From Gammaproteobacteria bacterium (GTDB taxonomy: Bacteria; Pseudomonadota; Gammaproteobacteria; Steroidobacterales; Steroidobacteraceae), in assembly GCA_005878095.1 (NCBI GenBank), contig VBNH01000054.1, forward strand, positions 1 through 33,315: a stretch of DNA of 33,315 nt, in the 5' to 3' direction. The position numbers were made by a program, and so were the translations under genes. The notes below the pieces were generated by a model. It had not been told where the DNA came from. It was given only the letters and a program-made list of their open reading frames with translations, and searched no databases. Shown piece after piece: positions 16,217 through 23,925 of the stretch. Each line of letters begins with the position of its first letter. The first letter of the stretch is position 1.

Positions 16217-19042
16217 TCACCGCCACGCCACGCTGATCCTCTCCCGGATTGGCTGGCTGGGCACCGCCACGACCGCCGTTGCACGCTCGGCCTCCCACCT
16301 CCAGGAGCCGGCATCCCGGCCATTGACCGATATCGAAGACGGTTTGTCAGTTGCGTGGATGCGCAGCTCGTATGAGCGTGCCTGCACCTGGCCCTGAAAC
16401 GCACCCCTGGTCGGTTCGATCACGAGCTGATGGGAACCGTCGCTCCCCGAGGCATATGTCATCGCCGTGTGCGCGTACTGGCCCTCGGCGTAGGCCAGCG
16501 AGATCCCGTCGTCCTCGTAGAGATCGAAGCTGCTCTTGCCCGATCCGTAGACATTGAGGATCAGGGTATCCAGCGGCTTGGCGTCCGAGTATTCGCTTAC
16601 GCTCTGCTCGGGGATGACCGCTCCTTCGCGAACGAACACCGGCGTTTCATCCACGGCATAGTGCGCCGTGAACGTGGTGCCACCCTGGTAGCGCTTGCCG
16701 GTAAAGAAATCGATCCACTGACCGGGAGGAAGATAGATGGTCCGATTGCCGCTCGGGTCGAGCACCGGAGCAACCAGCATCTCCTCACCGAAGAAGTACT
16801 CATGGGAGTGCTGGTAGGCTTCTTCCAGTTGCGGGTACTGCAGGTACAGCGGCCGCAGGAGGGGCAGGGACTCGTTGTGCGCCAGCCAGGTGTAGGTATA
16901 CAGGTAAGGAAGCAGCTGCGTACGCAGAGTGAAGTATTTCCTCATCAACGCTATGCCCTGACTGCCGTAGACCCAGGGCATGCGCATGTTTCCCTCGCGC
17001 GGGTTGGCATGGGCGCTGTGCATCCGCAGGATCGGGCTGAAAGTGCCGAACTCGATCCAGCGCGCGTACAGGTCGAAATCGATCTTGGCGCCGTGGAATC
17101 CACCGATGTCGTGACTGATGTAGGGAACCAGCACGTTGCCGCCACGAGCGCTGAACGCGACCTCGTAGGCAAGCACCGGCCACTGCGAATATGCGTCGCC
17201 GGTAAAGAACGCCGGATAGCGTTCGCTTCCCCAGTCACCGTAGCGGCTCAGGATGAATCCGCGCCGGCCGGTTTGCTGCTGCGTGTAATCGTAGAAGACC
17301 TTGTTCGTCCATAGCTGCTTGTTCAGGCCGGGCATGTCGACGGCGCCGCCGCCGCCATCGACCCACCAGACGTCCACCCCCTGCTGCATCAGCGGCCGGT
17401 GCAGCTCGCGCATGAAGACCTCGGCCTGCTCGCGGTTTGACAGATCGAAATAGATCCGCTGCGGCGGCTCGACATCCCTGATCGCGACCGGGCCGCCTAC
17501 GATTCCGCCAGCGCGCTCGCCGGGCTCGACGCGCAGCACGATCTCGTTCCGCCGGCCAGCCATGACGTAGGCCGCAATGTCGGTATAGGTCAATCGTCGC
17601 GGCCAATGGACCCGGCTGTGCGTCGCTTCCTTGCCGTTGACGAATATCCGATAACTCTTGTCGACCTCGCCCAGATACACATACAGCGCCTCAGGGAGCT
17701 TCGCCGGCAGTTGCACCGAGGTCCGATACCAGCCAATGCCCTGATAGCTCCGGTAGCCCTGCTCTTGCCAGGGCAGCCCGATGCGGATCGGCTTCCAGCG
17801 CGCCGCGTCGTGATCGGTCGCGTACCAGTGATGCTTCAGGCCCTGATCGTGAGGATCGGTGGAAAAGCTCCACAGCTTCGAGATATCCATGTCGAACGAC
17901 GGCTGCGGGGGCAGCGGCCGACCCAGGGCTCTCAACACCTGTGGTGCGTGGCTGTCGTTGAACGACAGGATGCTCTCGTCGGTGTTGGCGTAACCCGGAT
18001 GATCGTTGAGGCTGAGCTTGACGCCTCGGCCATGCAGCCACTCGAGGAGCTCATCGGGGTGCGGAATGAGCGGGCTCCAGTCATAACCGCCCTGCCATCC
18101 GTAGTTGTGCCAGGCGAAATCCAGCACCAGCGTATCGAACGGAATGAGGTTCTGGCGCAGCCGTGAGACCTCAGCCTCGAGGTAGCGCTGATCGTAGCGC
18201 TTGAACTCGGGCTGCTGGGACTGCACCGTGCCGGGAAAGTATTCGAAATTGAAATCCGTGATCCAGGGGCCGAGCACGTAGCGCGGAATCATCGGGATCG
18301 GTCCGCACAGCGCCGCGTACTCGTTGAGCACCTTGTGGTAATCGCGGTCGTAGGTGAAGAGGTACCAGTCCTGGCCGTCCTGCCGCTGGCGCGCCTCTAT
18401 CCAGGTTCGCTGCGCATTCCACACCGGGGTCTGGCTATCATCGATGAACGCGTAACCAGCGCGGCTCAACAACCCGGGCCGCGCCTTCTCGAGCAGCACG
18501 TCGATCCCCGGAATCATGTCGTTGACCGGGCTCTCGAGATCCATCTGCCCTGCAGGAAGGTTGGCTTTGCTGATGTTGTCCAGGGAATAGGTGAGTCCCC
18601 CCAGGTTCAGCGTGTCGAGGTCGCCGGGATGCCAGGCGTGTGCCGCGCCGGCCGGATCGTTCCAGGTCACACTGAGGTTGGCCGCGGTAAACGGACCGGA
18701 TTGCAGCCGGTACCGCAGGGTCATGGCGCTGGTGGCGGCGATAAGCCAACCTTGCCTGTGCGTCGATCGGACCTGGACCACCGGCCAGTCCCTCTTCTGC
18801 ACGACCGCAGTGGGCGCATCGATAAATCCCCCGGCAGGCGAGTACTCCATGCGCACCAGCGACGGCGTCAGAAACTCGAAGCGTGCGTTTCCGGCACGGA
18901 TGGTGGGCTGGCTGTGCCTTTTGGCACCGCACGCCAGGAGTGTCGGAAGGAGCCCGATGAACAGCCAGCTCGCGGCCTTGGCGCGGCTGCGAGCCGGGGC
19001 CGTTCCCCGCAATGCGTATGCCTGCGATTCGAGCCTGGGCAT
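16217..19042 (-). CDS. GH31 family glycosidase lipoprotein with inserted jelly-roll domain, 941 aa
   Basis: GH31 enzymes act on alpha-glucosides, alpha-xylosides or related sugars. A lipobox L-L-A-C38 after a hydrophobic segment suggests outer- or inner-membrane anchoring. An N-terminal beta-sandwich (about 48-235) precedes the barrel, which begins near P-R-Y-V-L-G-P-W (253-260). The probable nucleophile is D562 (W-W-V-D-G-G-G-G) and the acid/base D616 (F-F-T-G-D-A-Y-S-Q-W). Residues about 403-525 interrupt the barrel with a GH2-like sugar-binding jelly roll (W-Y-R-T-S-V-Q-L-P, then F-V-N-G-K-E). C-terminal beta domains follow. It is transcribed downstream of the SDR gene, 15 bases apart. Exact substrate unknown. 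Confidence 0.9.
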   Translation of the reverse strand: MPRLESQAYALRGTAPARSRAKAASWLFIGLLPTLLACGAKRHSQPTIRAGNARFEFLTPSLVRMEYSPAGGFIDAPTAVVQKRDWPVVQVRSTHRQGWLIAATSAMTLRYRLQSGPFTAANLSVTWNDPAGAAHAWHPGDLDTLNLGGLTYSLDNISKANLPAGQMDLESPVNDMIPGIDVLLEKARPGLLSRAGYAFIDDSQTPVWNAQRTWIEARQRQDGQDWYLFTYDRDYHKVLNEYAALCGPIPMIPRYVLGPWITDFNFEYFPGTVQSQQPEFKRYDQRYLEAEVSRLRQNLIPFDTLVLDFAWHNYGWQGGYDWSPLIPHPDELLEWLHGRGVKLSLNDHPGYANTDESILSFNDSHAPQVLRALGRPLPPQPSFDMDISKLWSFSTDPHDQGLKHHWYATDHDAARWKPIRIGLPWQEQGYRSYQGIGWYRTSVQLPAKLPEALYVYLGEVDKSYRIFVNGKEATHSRVHWPRRLTYTDIAAYVMAGRRNEIVLRVEPGERAGGIVGGPVAIRDVEPPQRIYFDLSNREQAEVFMRELHRPLMQQGVDVWWVDGGGGAVDMPGLNKQLWTNKVFYDYTQQQTGRRGFILSRYGDWGSERYPAFFTGDAYSQWPVLAYEVAFSARGGNVLVPYISHDIGGFHGAKIDFDLYARWIEFGTFSPILRMHSAHANPREGNMRMPWVYGSQGIALMRKYFTLRTQLLPYLYTYTWLAHNESLPLLRPLYLQYPQLEEAYQHSHEYFFGEEMLVAPVLDPSGNRTIYLPPGQWIDFFTGKRYQGGTTFTAHYAVDETPVFVREGAVIPEQSVSEYSDAKPLDTLILNVYGSGKSSFDLYEDDGISLAYAEGQYAHTAMTYASGSDGSHQLVIEPTRGAFQGQVQARSYELRIHATDKPSSISVNGRDAGSWRWEAERATAVVAVPSQPIRERISVAWR

Positions 19043-19057
19043 CGTAAGCCTGCGCGG

Positions 19058-19759
19058 TCAGAACCGCTCTACCCACGGCCTGAGCTCTATCTCCCAGGTC
19101 CACGCGCTTCGTGGCTGTCGAAGGACGTCGAGATAACTCTGTGCAATGGCATCGGGGTCGAGCATCGAGTCGGGCTTGTCCGGCGGCTCGATTCTGCCCG
19201 GATTACGGATCGCGCCGTCGATCACGAAATGGGCGACGTGAATGCCCTGGGGCGCGAGCTCGCGTGCCATGCTCTGCGCAAGTCCACGAAGAGCGAACTT
19301 GCCCATCGCGAAGGGTGCCGACTGAGCATAGCCCTTGACGCTCGCGGATGCGCCCGTGAACAGGATCGCGCCGGATCCCTTCGGGAGCATGCGTCGCACC
19401 GCTTGCTGAGCGACCAGGAATCCTCCGAAGGCGCTCACGCCGAGAGCGCCTGCGACCTCCGCGGGGTTGAGTTCGATCAGCGGGCCGCGCAACCGTCCAC
19501 TCGCGTTATAGACAACGACGTCGGGCGCGCCGATGCGGCCTTCCACTTCCTCGAAGAGGCGCGCCACCTGATCGGGGTCGACGACATCGCAGGCGAAAGT
19601 CTGCGCCCCGGTCTCCGCCGACAGGGCCGCGAGTTTCCCGGTATTGCGAGCTGCGGCGGCGACGCGCATGCCTTCGCGGGAAAAGAGTCGTGCGAGACAG
19701 GCGCTGAGTCCCGAGCCGGCGCCTGCGATCAACGCGATTTGATTTCGCAGTGTTGTCAT
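19058..19759 (-). CDS. Short-chain dehydrogenase/reductase with altered motifs, 233 aa
   Basis: This is a Rossmann-fold SDR. The cofactor motif reads G13-A-G-S-G17-L-S19, so the third Gly of the classical GxxxGxG is Ser. D58 and the N-A-S-G segment (85-88, normally NAG) are present. The catalytic YxxxK is F150-A-M-G-K154: Tyr is replaced by Phe while Lys is kept. Relatives ending in K-F-A-L-R-G-L-A-Q-S-M-A-R-E-L often show the same change, so this may be a subfamily trait. ATG 19759 fits the fold start; the frame runs open far upstream without resemblance. It precedes the GH31 gene on the same strand, 15 bases away, suggesting one transcript. Confidence 0.85.
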   Translation of the reverse strand: MTTLRNQIALIAGAGSGLSACLARLFSREGMRVAAAARNTGKLAALSAETGAQTFACDVVDPDQVARLFEEVEGRIGAPDVVVYNASGRLRGPLIELNPAEVAGALGVSAFGGFLVAQQAVRRMLPKGSGAILFTGASASVKGYAQSAPFAMGKFALRGLAQSMARELAPQGIHVAHFVIDGAIRNPGRIEPPDKPDSMLDPDAIAQSYLDVLRQPRSAWTWEIELRPWVERF

Positions 19760-19983
19760 TGGATGCCGCCGTACGCTTTCGGGTCGGTCGGAAGCTGGGA
19801 TAGCGTCGTGCGCAAAGCATGCCGCCCTTGCCGCGCTGAAACAAGCGTCGCGCCCGGAGTCGACCAAATTCTCCTTTGCCTTAGGCGCGAATCCCTCGCG
19901 CGAAACGCCGGGCGATATATCGTCAGTGCAGATAGAGCCTATCCAGAGAGGTAGGTTCGCGCCGGAAGTCACCCCGCTAGCCT

Positions 19984-20655
19984 ATGTCAACCATGGGCGG
20001 GAAGCGTCGCGAACGAATCAAGATCGGCCTGGCGCTGTTACTTGCCTGCGCACCCTACGCGCCGCGGTCCGCAGATGCGCAATCCCTGTGCAAAAGCTGT
20101 GAGGTACAGATCGGGCTGGGCGGGACCTATCACTACTGGGGTGCGACCGGCGGCGTGGTCCTGCCGGTGGCTGTGACCTGGAGCGAGAATCGCTACGAGC
20201 TCGAATTCGTTCGCGTGACGACCCAACAGACACTGCGCGAATCCAGGTCGCGCGACAATCGGCTGATGGCGGCTCCCTACTGGGGAGCTTCGCTGTCACG
20301 CCGGTGGCAGCTGTTCGAGCGCGGTCCGGTGAAGGGATTCTTCGGCTTCGGGATGGCGGGAAAAACCAAGTCGGACGCCCTGAGCACGACGCGCTGGGAC
20401 TTTGCCTCGCAGTTGGGGCTGCGCTTTCGCTTGCCTGGCAACCGCGTGACAGGCGAGCTCGCCATGCGTCACTGGTCGAACGGTGGCATCCGCGTGCCGA
20501 ACCACGGTCAGGATTTTGCGACTCTGACGGTCCACCTCAATTCGGGATTTTTCGGCATCAGCCGAGCGGATCAATACCCCATCGATCCGACATTCGATAC
20601 CGGTCGGACGCTGGCCGCCAACAACGCCGGAACGGAAAGGCAACTGCTGCCATGA
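19984..20655 (+). CDS. PagL-like lipid A deacylase (acyloxyacyl hydrolase family), 223 aa
   Basis: This is an outer-membrane beta-barrel that would remove the 3-O-acyl chain from lipid A. A signal peptide covers about residues 1-32. The strand-rich body carries the PagL signature near the C-terminus: H163-W-S165-N-G-G-I, then P-N-H-G-Q-D-F, where His and Ser are the catalytic pair. The final residues after ~195 are a non-barrel tail, unlike classical PagL, which ends at a C-terminal Phe. ATG 19984 and 19993 are both possible starts and neither has a strong ribosome-binding site. The stop overlaps the ATG of the following small gene. Confidence 0.82.
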   Translation: MSTMGGKRRERIKIGLALLLACAPYAPRSADAQSLCKSCEVQIGLGGTYHYWGATGGVVLPVAVTWSENRYELEFVRVTTQQTLRESRSRDNRLMAAPYWGASLSRRWQLFERGPVKGFFGFGMAGKTKSDALSTTRWDFASQLGLRFRLPGNRVTGELAMRHWSNGGIRVPNHGQDFATLTVHLNSGFFGISRADQYPIDPTFDTGRTLAANNAGTERQLLP

Positions 20656-20903
20656 TTGAAGACGATTTGCAACAGATAGTCGGCAAAGCGCGCAAACTGT
20701 ACGAGCTGCGGCGCGCGAAGGACCGTGTGCGGCAATTGGAGCGGGAACTGCGGGGCGAGCCTGTAAAGGCCGAGGAGCCAGACTACGTCCCTGAATTCCT
20801 GCGCGCGCAGGTACCGGGTGCGCTGGCAACCGTAGCTGCACGCCCGCGTGTGCCTCATGAGCTGACCGCGACCTTGGTCACGGCCAGGACCCGTCGCGCC
20901 TGA
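20652..20903 (+). CDS. Small coiled-coil hypothetical protein, 83 aa
   Basis: Not recognised. ATG 20652 overlaps the PagL-like stop (ATGA), which supports real, coupled translation. Residues about 3-40 form a strongly charged helix with heptad-like leucines, likely a coiled coil; the rest is Pro/Ala/Arg-rich and probably disordered. There is no signal peptide or membrane segment, so it is cytoplasmic. A 7-pair hairpin follows the stop by about 70 bases. Confidence 0.65.
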   Translation: MIEDDLQQIVGKARKLYELRRAKDRVRQLERELRGEPVKAEEPDYVPEFLRAQVPGALATVAARPRVPHELTATLVTARTRRA

Positions 20904-20974
20904 CCAGCCGCTCTTGCTCGCGCCCACTGTGGCAATGCCACCCGCGGCCGAGGAGCTCTCGAACTGCCTCAATT

Positions 20975-20994
20975 GATGGACGCTGCGGTCCATC
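20975..20994. terminator. Hairpin after PagL-like/coiled-coil gene pair
   Basis: GATGGAC pairs perfectly with GTCCATC around a GCTGCG loop, 71 bases after the coiled-coil gene stop and 63 before the patatin gene. The stem is strong for its size but there is no T-run, so terminator function is uncertain. Confidence 0.35.
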
Positions 20995-21057
20995 CAAAGC
21001 ATCTGGTTCTGCATAGTCGAGGAGATCTATCCTCGCACCCAAGGAGAGGGAACCGCC

Positions 21058-22362
21058 GTGGCTCATGGGATCGCCGATTGCAACCGCCCGCGGCCGCACG
21101 GCCTGCTCTTGCCTGGCATACTTCTCTTGAGTTGCGTGCTGCTGAGCGGTTGCGCCGGCGTGCCGCGTCGTGGCGCCCCGGCCGTCGACTACGCCAACGC
21201 TACCCTGCCGGGGTTTCCGCCCGACATTCGATGGTCGGCCCAGACGCGGCGCGACTTCGACGGGCGCCGCGCGCGTCTGCTGCGGCAGGTCCAGGCGGCC
21301 GCCCGCGGCGGGCCGATCAACGTCCTGGTGCTTTCAGGCGGCGGCGCCGGGGGTGCGTTTGGCGCCGGGGCACTCGCTGGCTGGAGCCGATCGGGCACGC
21401 GTCCTGAGTTTCAGATTGTCACCGGTGTGAGCGCCGGTGCGCTGATTGCGCCGCTCGCGTTCGCAGGTCAGGACTGGGACCCCGAGCTGACCGAGGCGTT
21501 CTCAGGAGGGCAAACGCAACACCTGATGCACGCCCGCTGGGCAGGCGCAATCTTCGGCGCGAGTGTCTATCGGGGCGAACCCCTCGCACAGTTGGTCGAT
21601 CGGTATGTGACCGACGACCTATTGACAGCGATCGCGCGCGAAGCGGAAAAGGGCCGCCTGCTGCTGGTGGCAACCACGGATCTCGATACCGAACAGACTG
21701 TAATCTGGAACCTGGGGCTGATCGCACAGCAAGGCGGAGCAAAGTCAAGGCGGCTGTTTCGCGACGTCCTGATCGCCTCGGTGAGCGTGCCGGGCATATT
21801 CCCGCCGATGATGATCCGGGTGGAACAGGCGGGCGAAGACTTCGAGGAGATGCATGTCGACGGCAGTGCGACTGCATCCATGTTCTTCATCCCCGATATC
21901 GCCGCTATTCTCCCCGATCCGCTCGAGCCCCTGCACGGCGGGCATCTTTATGTCTTGGTCAACGGTGGCTTCCGGACGCCCGAAGCGACAACCCGCAACC
22001 AGACTGTCTCCATAGTCAGGCGCAGCGCCGGGGCCACGCTGCAAGGCGGCACGCGAGCCGCGCTCGAGCTGGCCTATTCGGTCGCGCAGCGGCACCAGAT
22101 GAGCGTCGCAGTCAGCGAGATTCCCGACGCCTACCCCTTCGGCGGGACGCTCGACTTTGATCCGTCAAGGATGAGGGCGCTGTTCAGCTTCGGGGAACAT
22201 TGCGCGCTGGTCGGTCAATTGTGGACCGATCCGATCGATGCGCTGGATCAGCAGCCGGTACGGGCTCTCTCTCAGCGCCCGCACACGGTTCAGTGTCCGG
22301 GCGCCGAGGGGCACGGGCAGTACGCAGAACAGGTCTCGCTCCCCCGCAGTCCGTTACCATAG
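21058..22362 (+). CDS. Patatin-like phospholipase lipoprotein, 434 aa
   Basis: This is probably a membrane-anchored acyl hydrolase. A lipobox L-L-S-G-C32 follows a hydrophobic segment. The patatin fold begins with the oxyanion loop S-G-G-G-A-G-G-A-F-G (94-103), the nucleophile elbow G-V-S126-A-G and the dyad Asp in H-V-D269-G-S (usually DGG/DGA). The GTG start at 21058 has AGAGGGA upstream. The last ~40 residues look non-conserved. The gene ends 4 bases before the exonuclease start, so the two are likely co-transcribed. The substrate class, phospholipid or other acyl ester, is not resolvable. Confidence 0.88.
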   Translation: MAHGIADCNRPRPHGLLLPGILLLSCVLLSGCAGVPRRGAPAVDYANATLPGFPPDIRWSAQTRRDFDGRRARLLRQVQAAARGGPINVLVLSGGGAGGAFGAGALAGWSRSGTRPEFQIVTGVSAGALIAPLAFAGQDWDPELTEAFSGGQTQHLMHARWAGAIFGASVYRGEPLAQLVDRYVTDDLLTAIAREAEKGRLLLVATTDLDTEQTVIWNLGLIAQQGGAKSRRLFRDVLIASVSVPGIFPPMMIRVEQAGEDFEEMHVDGSATASMFFIPDIAAILPDPLEPLHGGHLYVLVNGGFRTPEATTRNQTVSIVRRSAGATLQGGTRAALELAYSVAQRHQMSVAVSEIPDAYPFGGTLDFDPSRMRALFSFGEHCALVGQLWTDPIDALDQQPVRALSQRPHTVQCPGAEGHGQYAEQVSLPRSPLP

Positions 22363-22366
22363 GGGG

Positions 22367-23164
22367 GTGAGGGTCGCCACCTACAATGTCAACGGCATCA
22401 GCGCGCGCCTTCCCAATCTGCTGCGCTGGCTTGCTGAGTTCGCGCCGGATGTCGCGTGCCTGCAGGAATTGAAGGCGCCTCAGGAGAAATTTCCGGACGC
22501 CGTGATTCGGGACGCGGGTTACGGAGTGATCTGGCACGGACAGAAGAGCTGGAACGGGGTCGCGATCCTCGCTCGTAACTCCGAGCCGCTGGAGATCAGG
22601 CGTGCACTTCCGGGCGATGCGGATGATGTCAACAGCCGCTACATCGAGGCGACGGTCAACGGCGTCGTAATCGGTTGCCTGTACCTGCCCAACGGCAACC
22701 CCGCTCCGGGCCCGAAGTTCGACTACAAGCTGCGCTGGCTTGAGCGGCTGATCGCTCATGCCGCCGAGCTCGTCGCCAGCGGTTCCCCGGTGGTCCTTGC
22801 CGGCGATTACAACGTCATCCCTACCGAGCGGGATGTCTACAAACCCGAGCGCTGGGTCGACGATGCCCTCTTCCGGGTCGAGGTACGTGAAGCGTTCGCC
22901 CGACTGCTCGCCCAGGGATGGACCGATGCCATACGGGTACTGCACCCCGATGAACAGATCTATACGTTCTGGGATTACTTCCGCAATGCGTATGCGCGCG
23001 ACGCCGGGCTACGCATCGATCACCTGCTGCTGAATCCCCCGGTTGCGCAGCGACTGGCGAGTGCGGGCGTCGATCGCAACGTACGAGGCTGGGAAAGAGC
23101 AAGCGATCACGCACCCACGTGGGTGGAGTTGCGGGACGGTGGCGCCCACGCGTCCAAGGGTTGA
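22367..23164 (+). CDS. xthA: Exonuclease III family AP endonuclease, 265 aa
   Basis: This DNA-repair enzyme cleaves at abasic sites and removes 3' blocking groups. The exonuclease-endonuclease-phosphatase fold is complete: T-Y-N-V-N-G (5-10), C-L-Q-E34-L-K, Y-L-P-N-G-N-P, L-A-G-D-Y-N-V-I-P, R-I-D-H-L-L-L and the terminal S-D-H-A-P-T-W. The GTG at 22367 starts exactly at the conserved M-R-V-A-T-Y-N and lies five bases after the patatin stop. The longer upstream frame is within the patatin gene. Length matches the family. Confidence 0.93.
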   Translation: MRVATYNVNGISARLPNLLRWLAEFAPDVACLQELKAPQEKFPDAVIRDAGYGVIWHGQKSWNGVAILARNSEPLEIRRALPGDADDVNSRYIEATVNGVVIGCLYLPNGNPAPGPKFDYKLRWLERLIAHAAELVASGSPVVLAGDYNVIPTERDVYKPERWVDDALFRVEVREAFARLLAQGWTDAIRVLHPDEQIYTFWDYFRNAYARDAGLRIDHLLLNPPVAQRLASAGVDRNVRGWERASDHAPTWVELRDGGAHASKG

Positions 23165-23193
23165 GCCGGAGCAGATTGCCTTTGCTGCAGTGC

Positions 23194-23214
23194 GTCCGGT
23201 CTATATTATCGGAC
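23194..23214. promoter_or_regulatory. Inverted repeat with AT-rich centre before dps
   Basis: GTCCG (23194-23198) and CGGAC (23210-23214) flank an 11-base centre containing TATATT/TATTAT, close to a sigma-70 -10 box. TTGCCT at 23176 is a possible -35 but the spacing (20 bases) is long. It may be a promoter overlapped by an operator about 85 bases before the dps start. Confidence 0.3.
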
Positions 23215-23298
23215 GGATCCCGGAAGGCTCATCGATCAGGCGAGCGCGCCTGGCGTCGGATGACCCAGTTCAGATGTCACTTCTGAGAAAGGAACGCC

Positions 23299-23835
23299 AT
23301 GAACAGTAGCAGAGAAGATCTCGTGCGCAGACAGAGCGCTCCATTGGCGACGCCCACCGACCTGAAACCCGCTGCGACCAGGGACATCGCCGCTGCCATG
23401 AATGCCATTCTGGCCGATGTATTCGCGCTTTATCTGAAGACCAAGAATTTCCACTGGCACATGAGCGGCCCGCACTTCCGGGACTACCATCTGCTGCTCG
23501 ATGAACAGGCGGATCAGTTGTTCGCGATGACCGACGCCATCGCCGAGCGGGTACGCAAGATCGGCGGATCCACGCTCAAGTCGGTCGGGCATATCGGCCG
23601 CCTGCAGCGCGTGGCGGACAACGACGTCGACTATGTGCAGCCGCAGGACATGCTCGCCGAGGTGCGCGAGGACAACAAGGAGCTCGCGGCGCGTCTGCGC
23701 GAGGCGCACAACGTCTGCGAGGAGCATCGCGACATTGCCACCGCCAGCCTGATCGAGGTCTGGATCGACGAGACCGAGCGACGCACCTGGTTTCTGTTCG
23801 AGGCTGCTCGGCAGGCGCAATCCGGCAAACCTTGA
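23299..23835 (+). CDS. dps: Dps-family DNA-protecting ferritin, 178 aa
   Basis: Dps forms dodecamers that oxidise and store iron with hydrogen peroxide and shield DNA. The inter-subunit ferroxidase residues are intact: H52, H64, D68, D79 and E83, each one residue offset from E. coli Dps H51, H63, D67, D78, E82. The N-terminal ~28 residues are basic and flexible as in DNA-binding members. AAAGGAA five bases before the ATG supports the start. It is a single gene with its own upstream region, convergent with the dehydrogenase gene. Confidence 0.94.
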   Translation: MNSSREDLVRRQSAPLATPTDLKPAATRDIAAAMNAILADVFALYLKTKNFHWHMSGPHFRDYHLLLDEQADQLFAMTDAIAERVRKIGGSTLKSVGHIGRLQRVADNDVDYVQPQDMLAEVREDNKELAARLREAHNVCEEHRDIATASLIEVWIDETERRTWFLFEAARQAQSGKP

Positions 23836-23849
23836 GCGACCCGCAGCCG

Positions 23850-23925
23850 GGCGATGACGGCCGCGCCTGAAGAGCCGGCCGCCTCTTCGATCCAGCCCCT
23901 ACGCACTTCGCGAGCAGTCATCGCC
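23850..23925. terminator. Long-armed inverted repeat between convergent genes
   Basis: GGCGATGAC (23850-23858) is repeated as GTCATCGCC (23917-23925), the right arm touching the dehydrogenase stop codon. A smaller GGCCG/CGGCC pair lies between them. The combined structure could serve as a two-way transcription end for dps and the dehydrogenase gene, but it has no T-run. Confidence 0.35.

Noticed and set aside
19913-19922. CGATATATCG palindrome before the PagL-like gene
   Set aside because: Ten bases of simple symmetric AT-rich sequence can occur by chance; no matching -35 box or second copy was seen.
18335-19954. A 539-codon forward frame opposite the GH31 and SDR genes
   Set aside because: It is antisense to two genes with clear family motifs and is rich in Arg/Gly/Pro, typical of a GC-rich shadow frame.
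19760-19972. Upstream extension of the SDR frame
   Set aside because: The SDR fold starts at ATG 19759; the extra 71 codons look like translated intergenic DNA.
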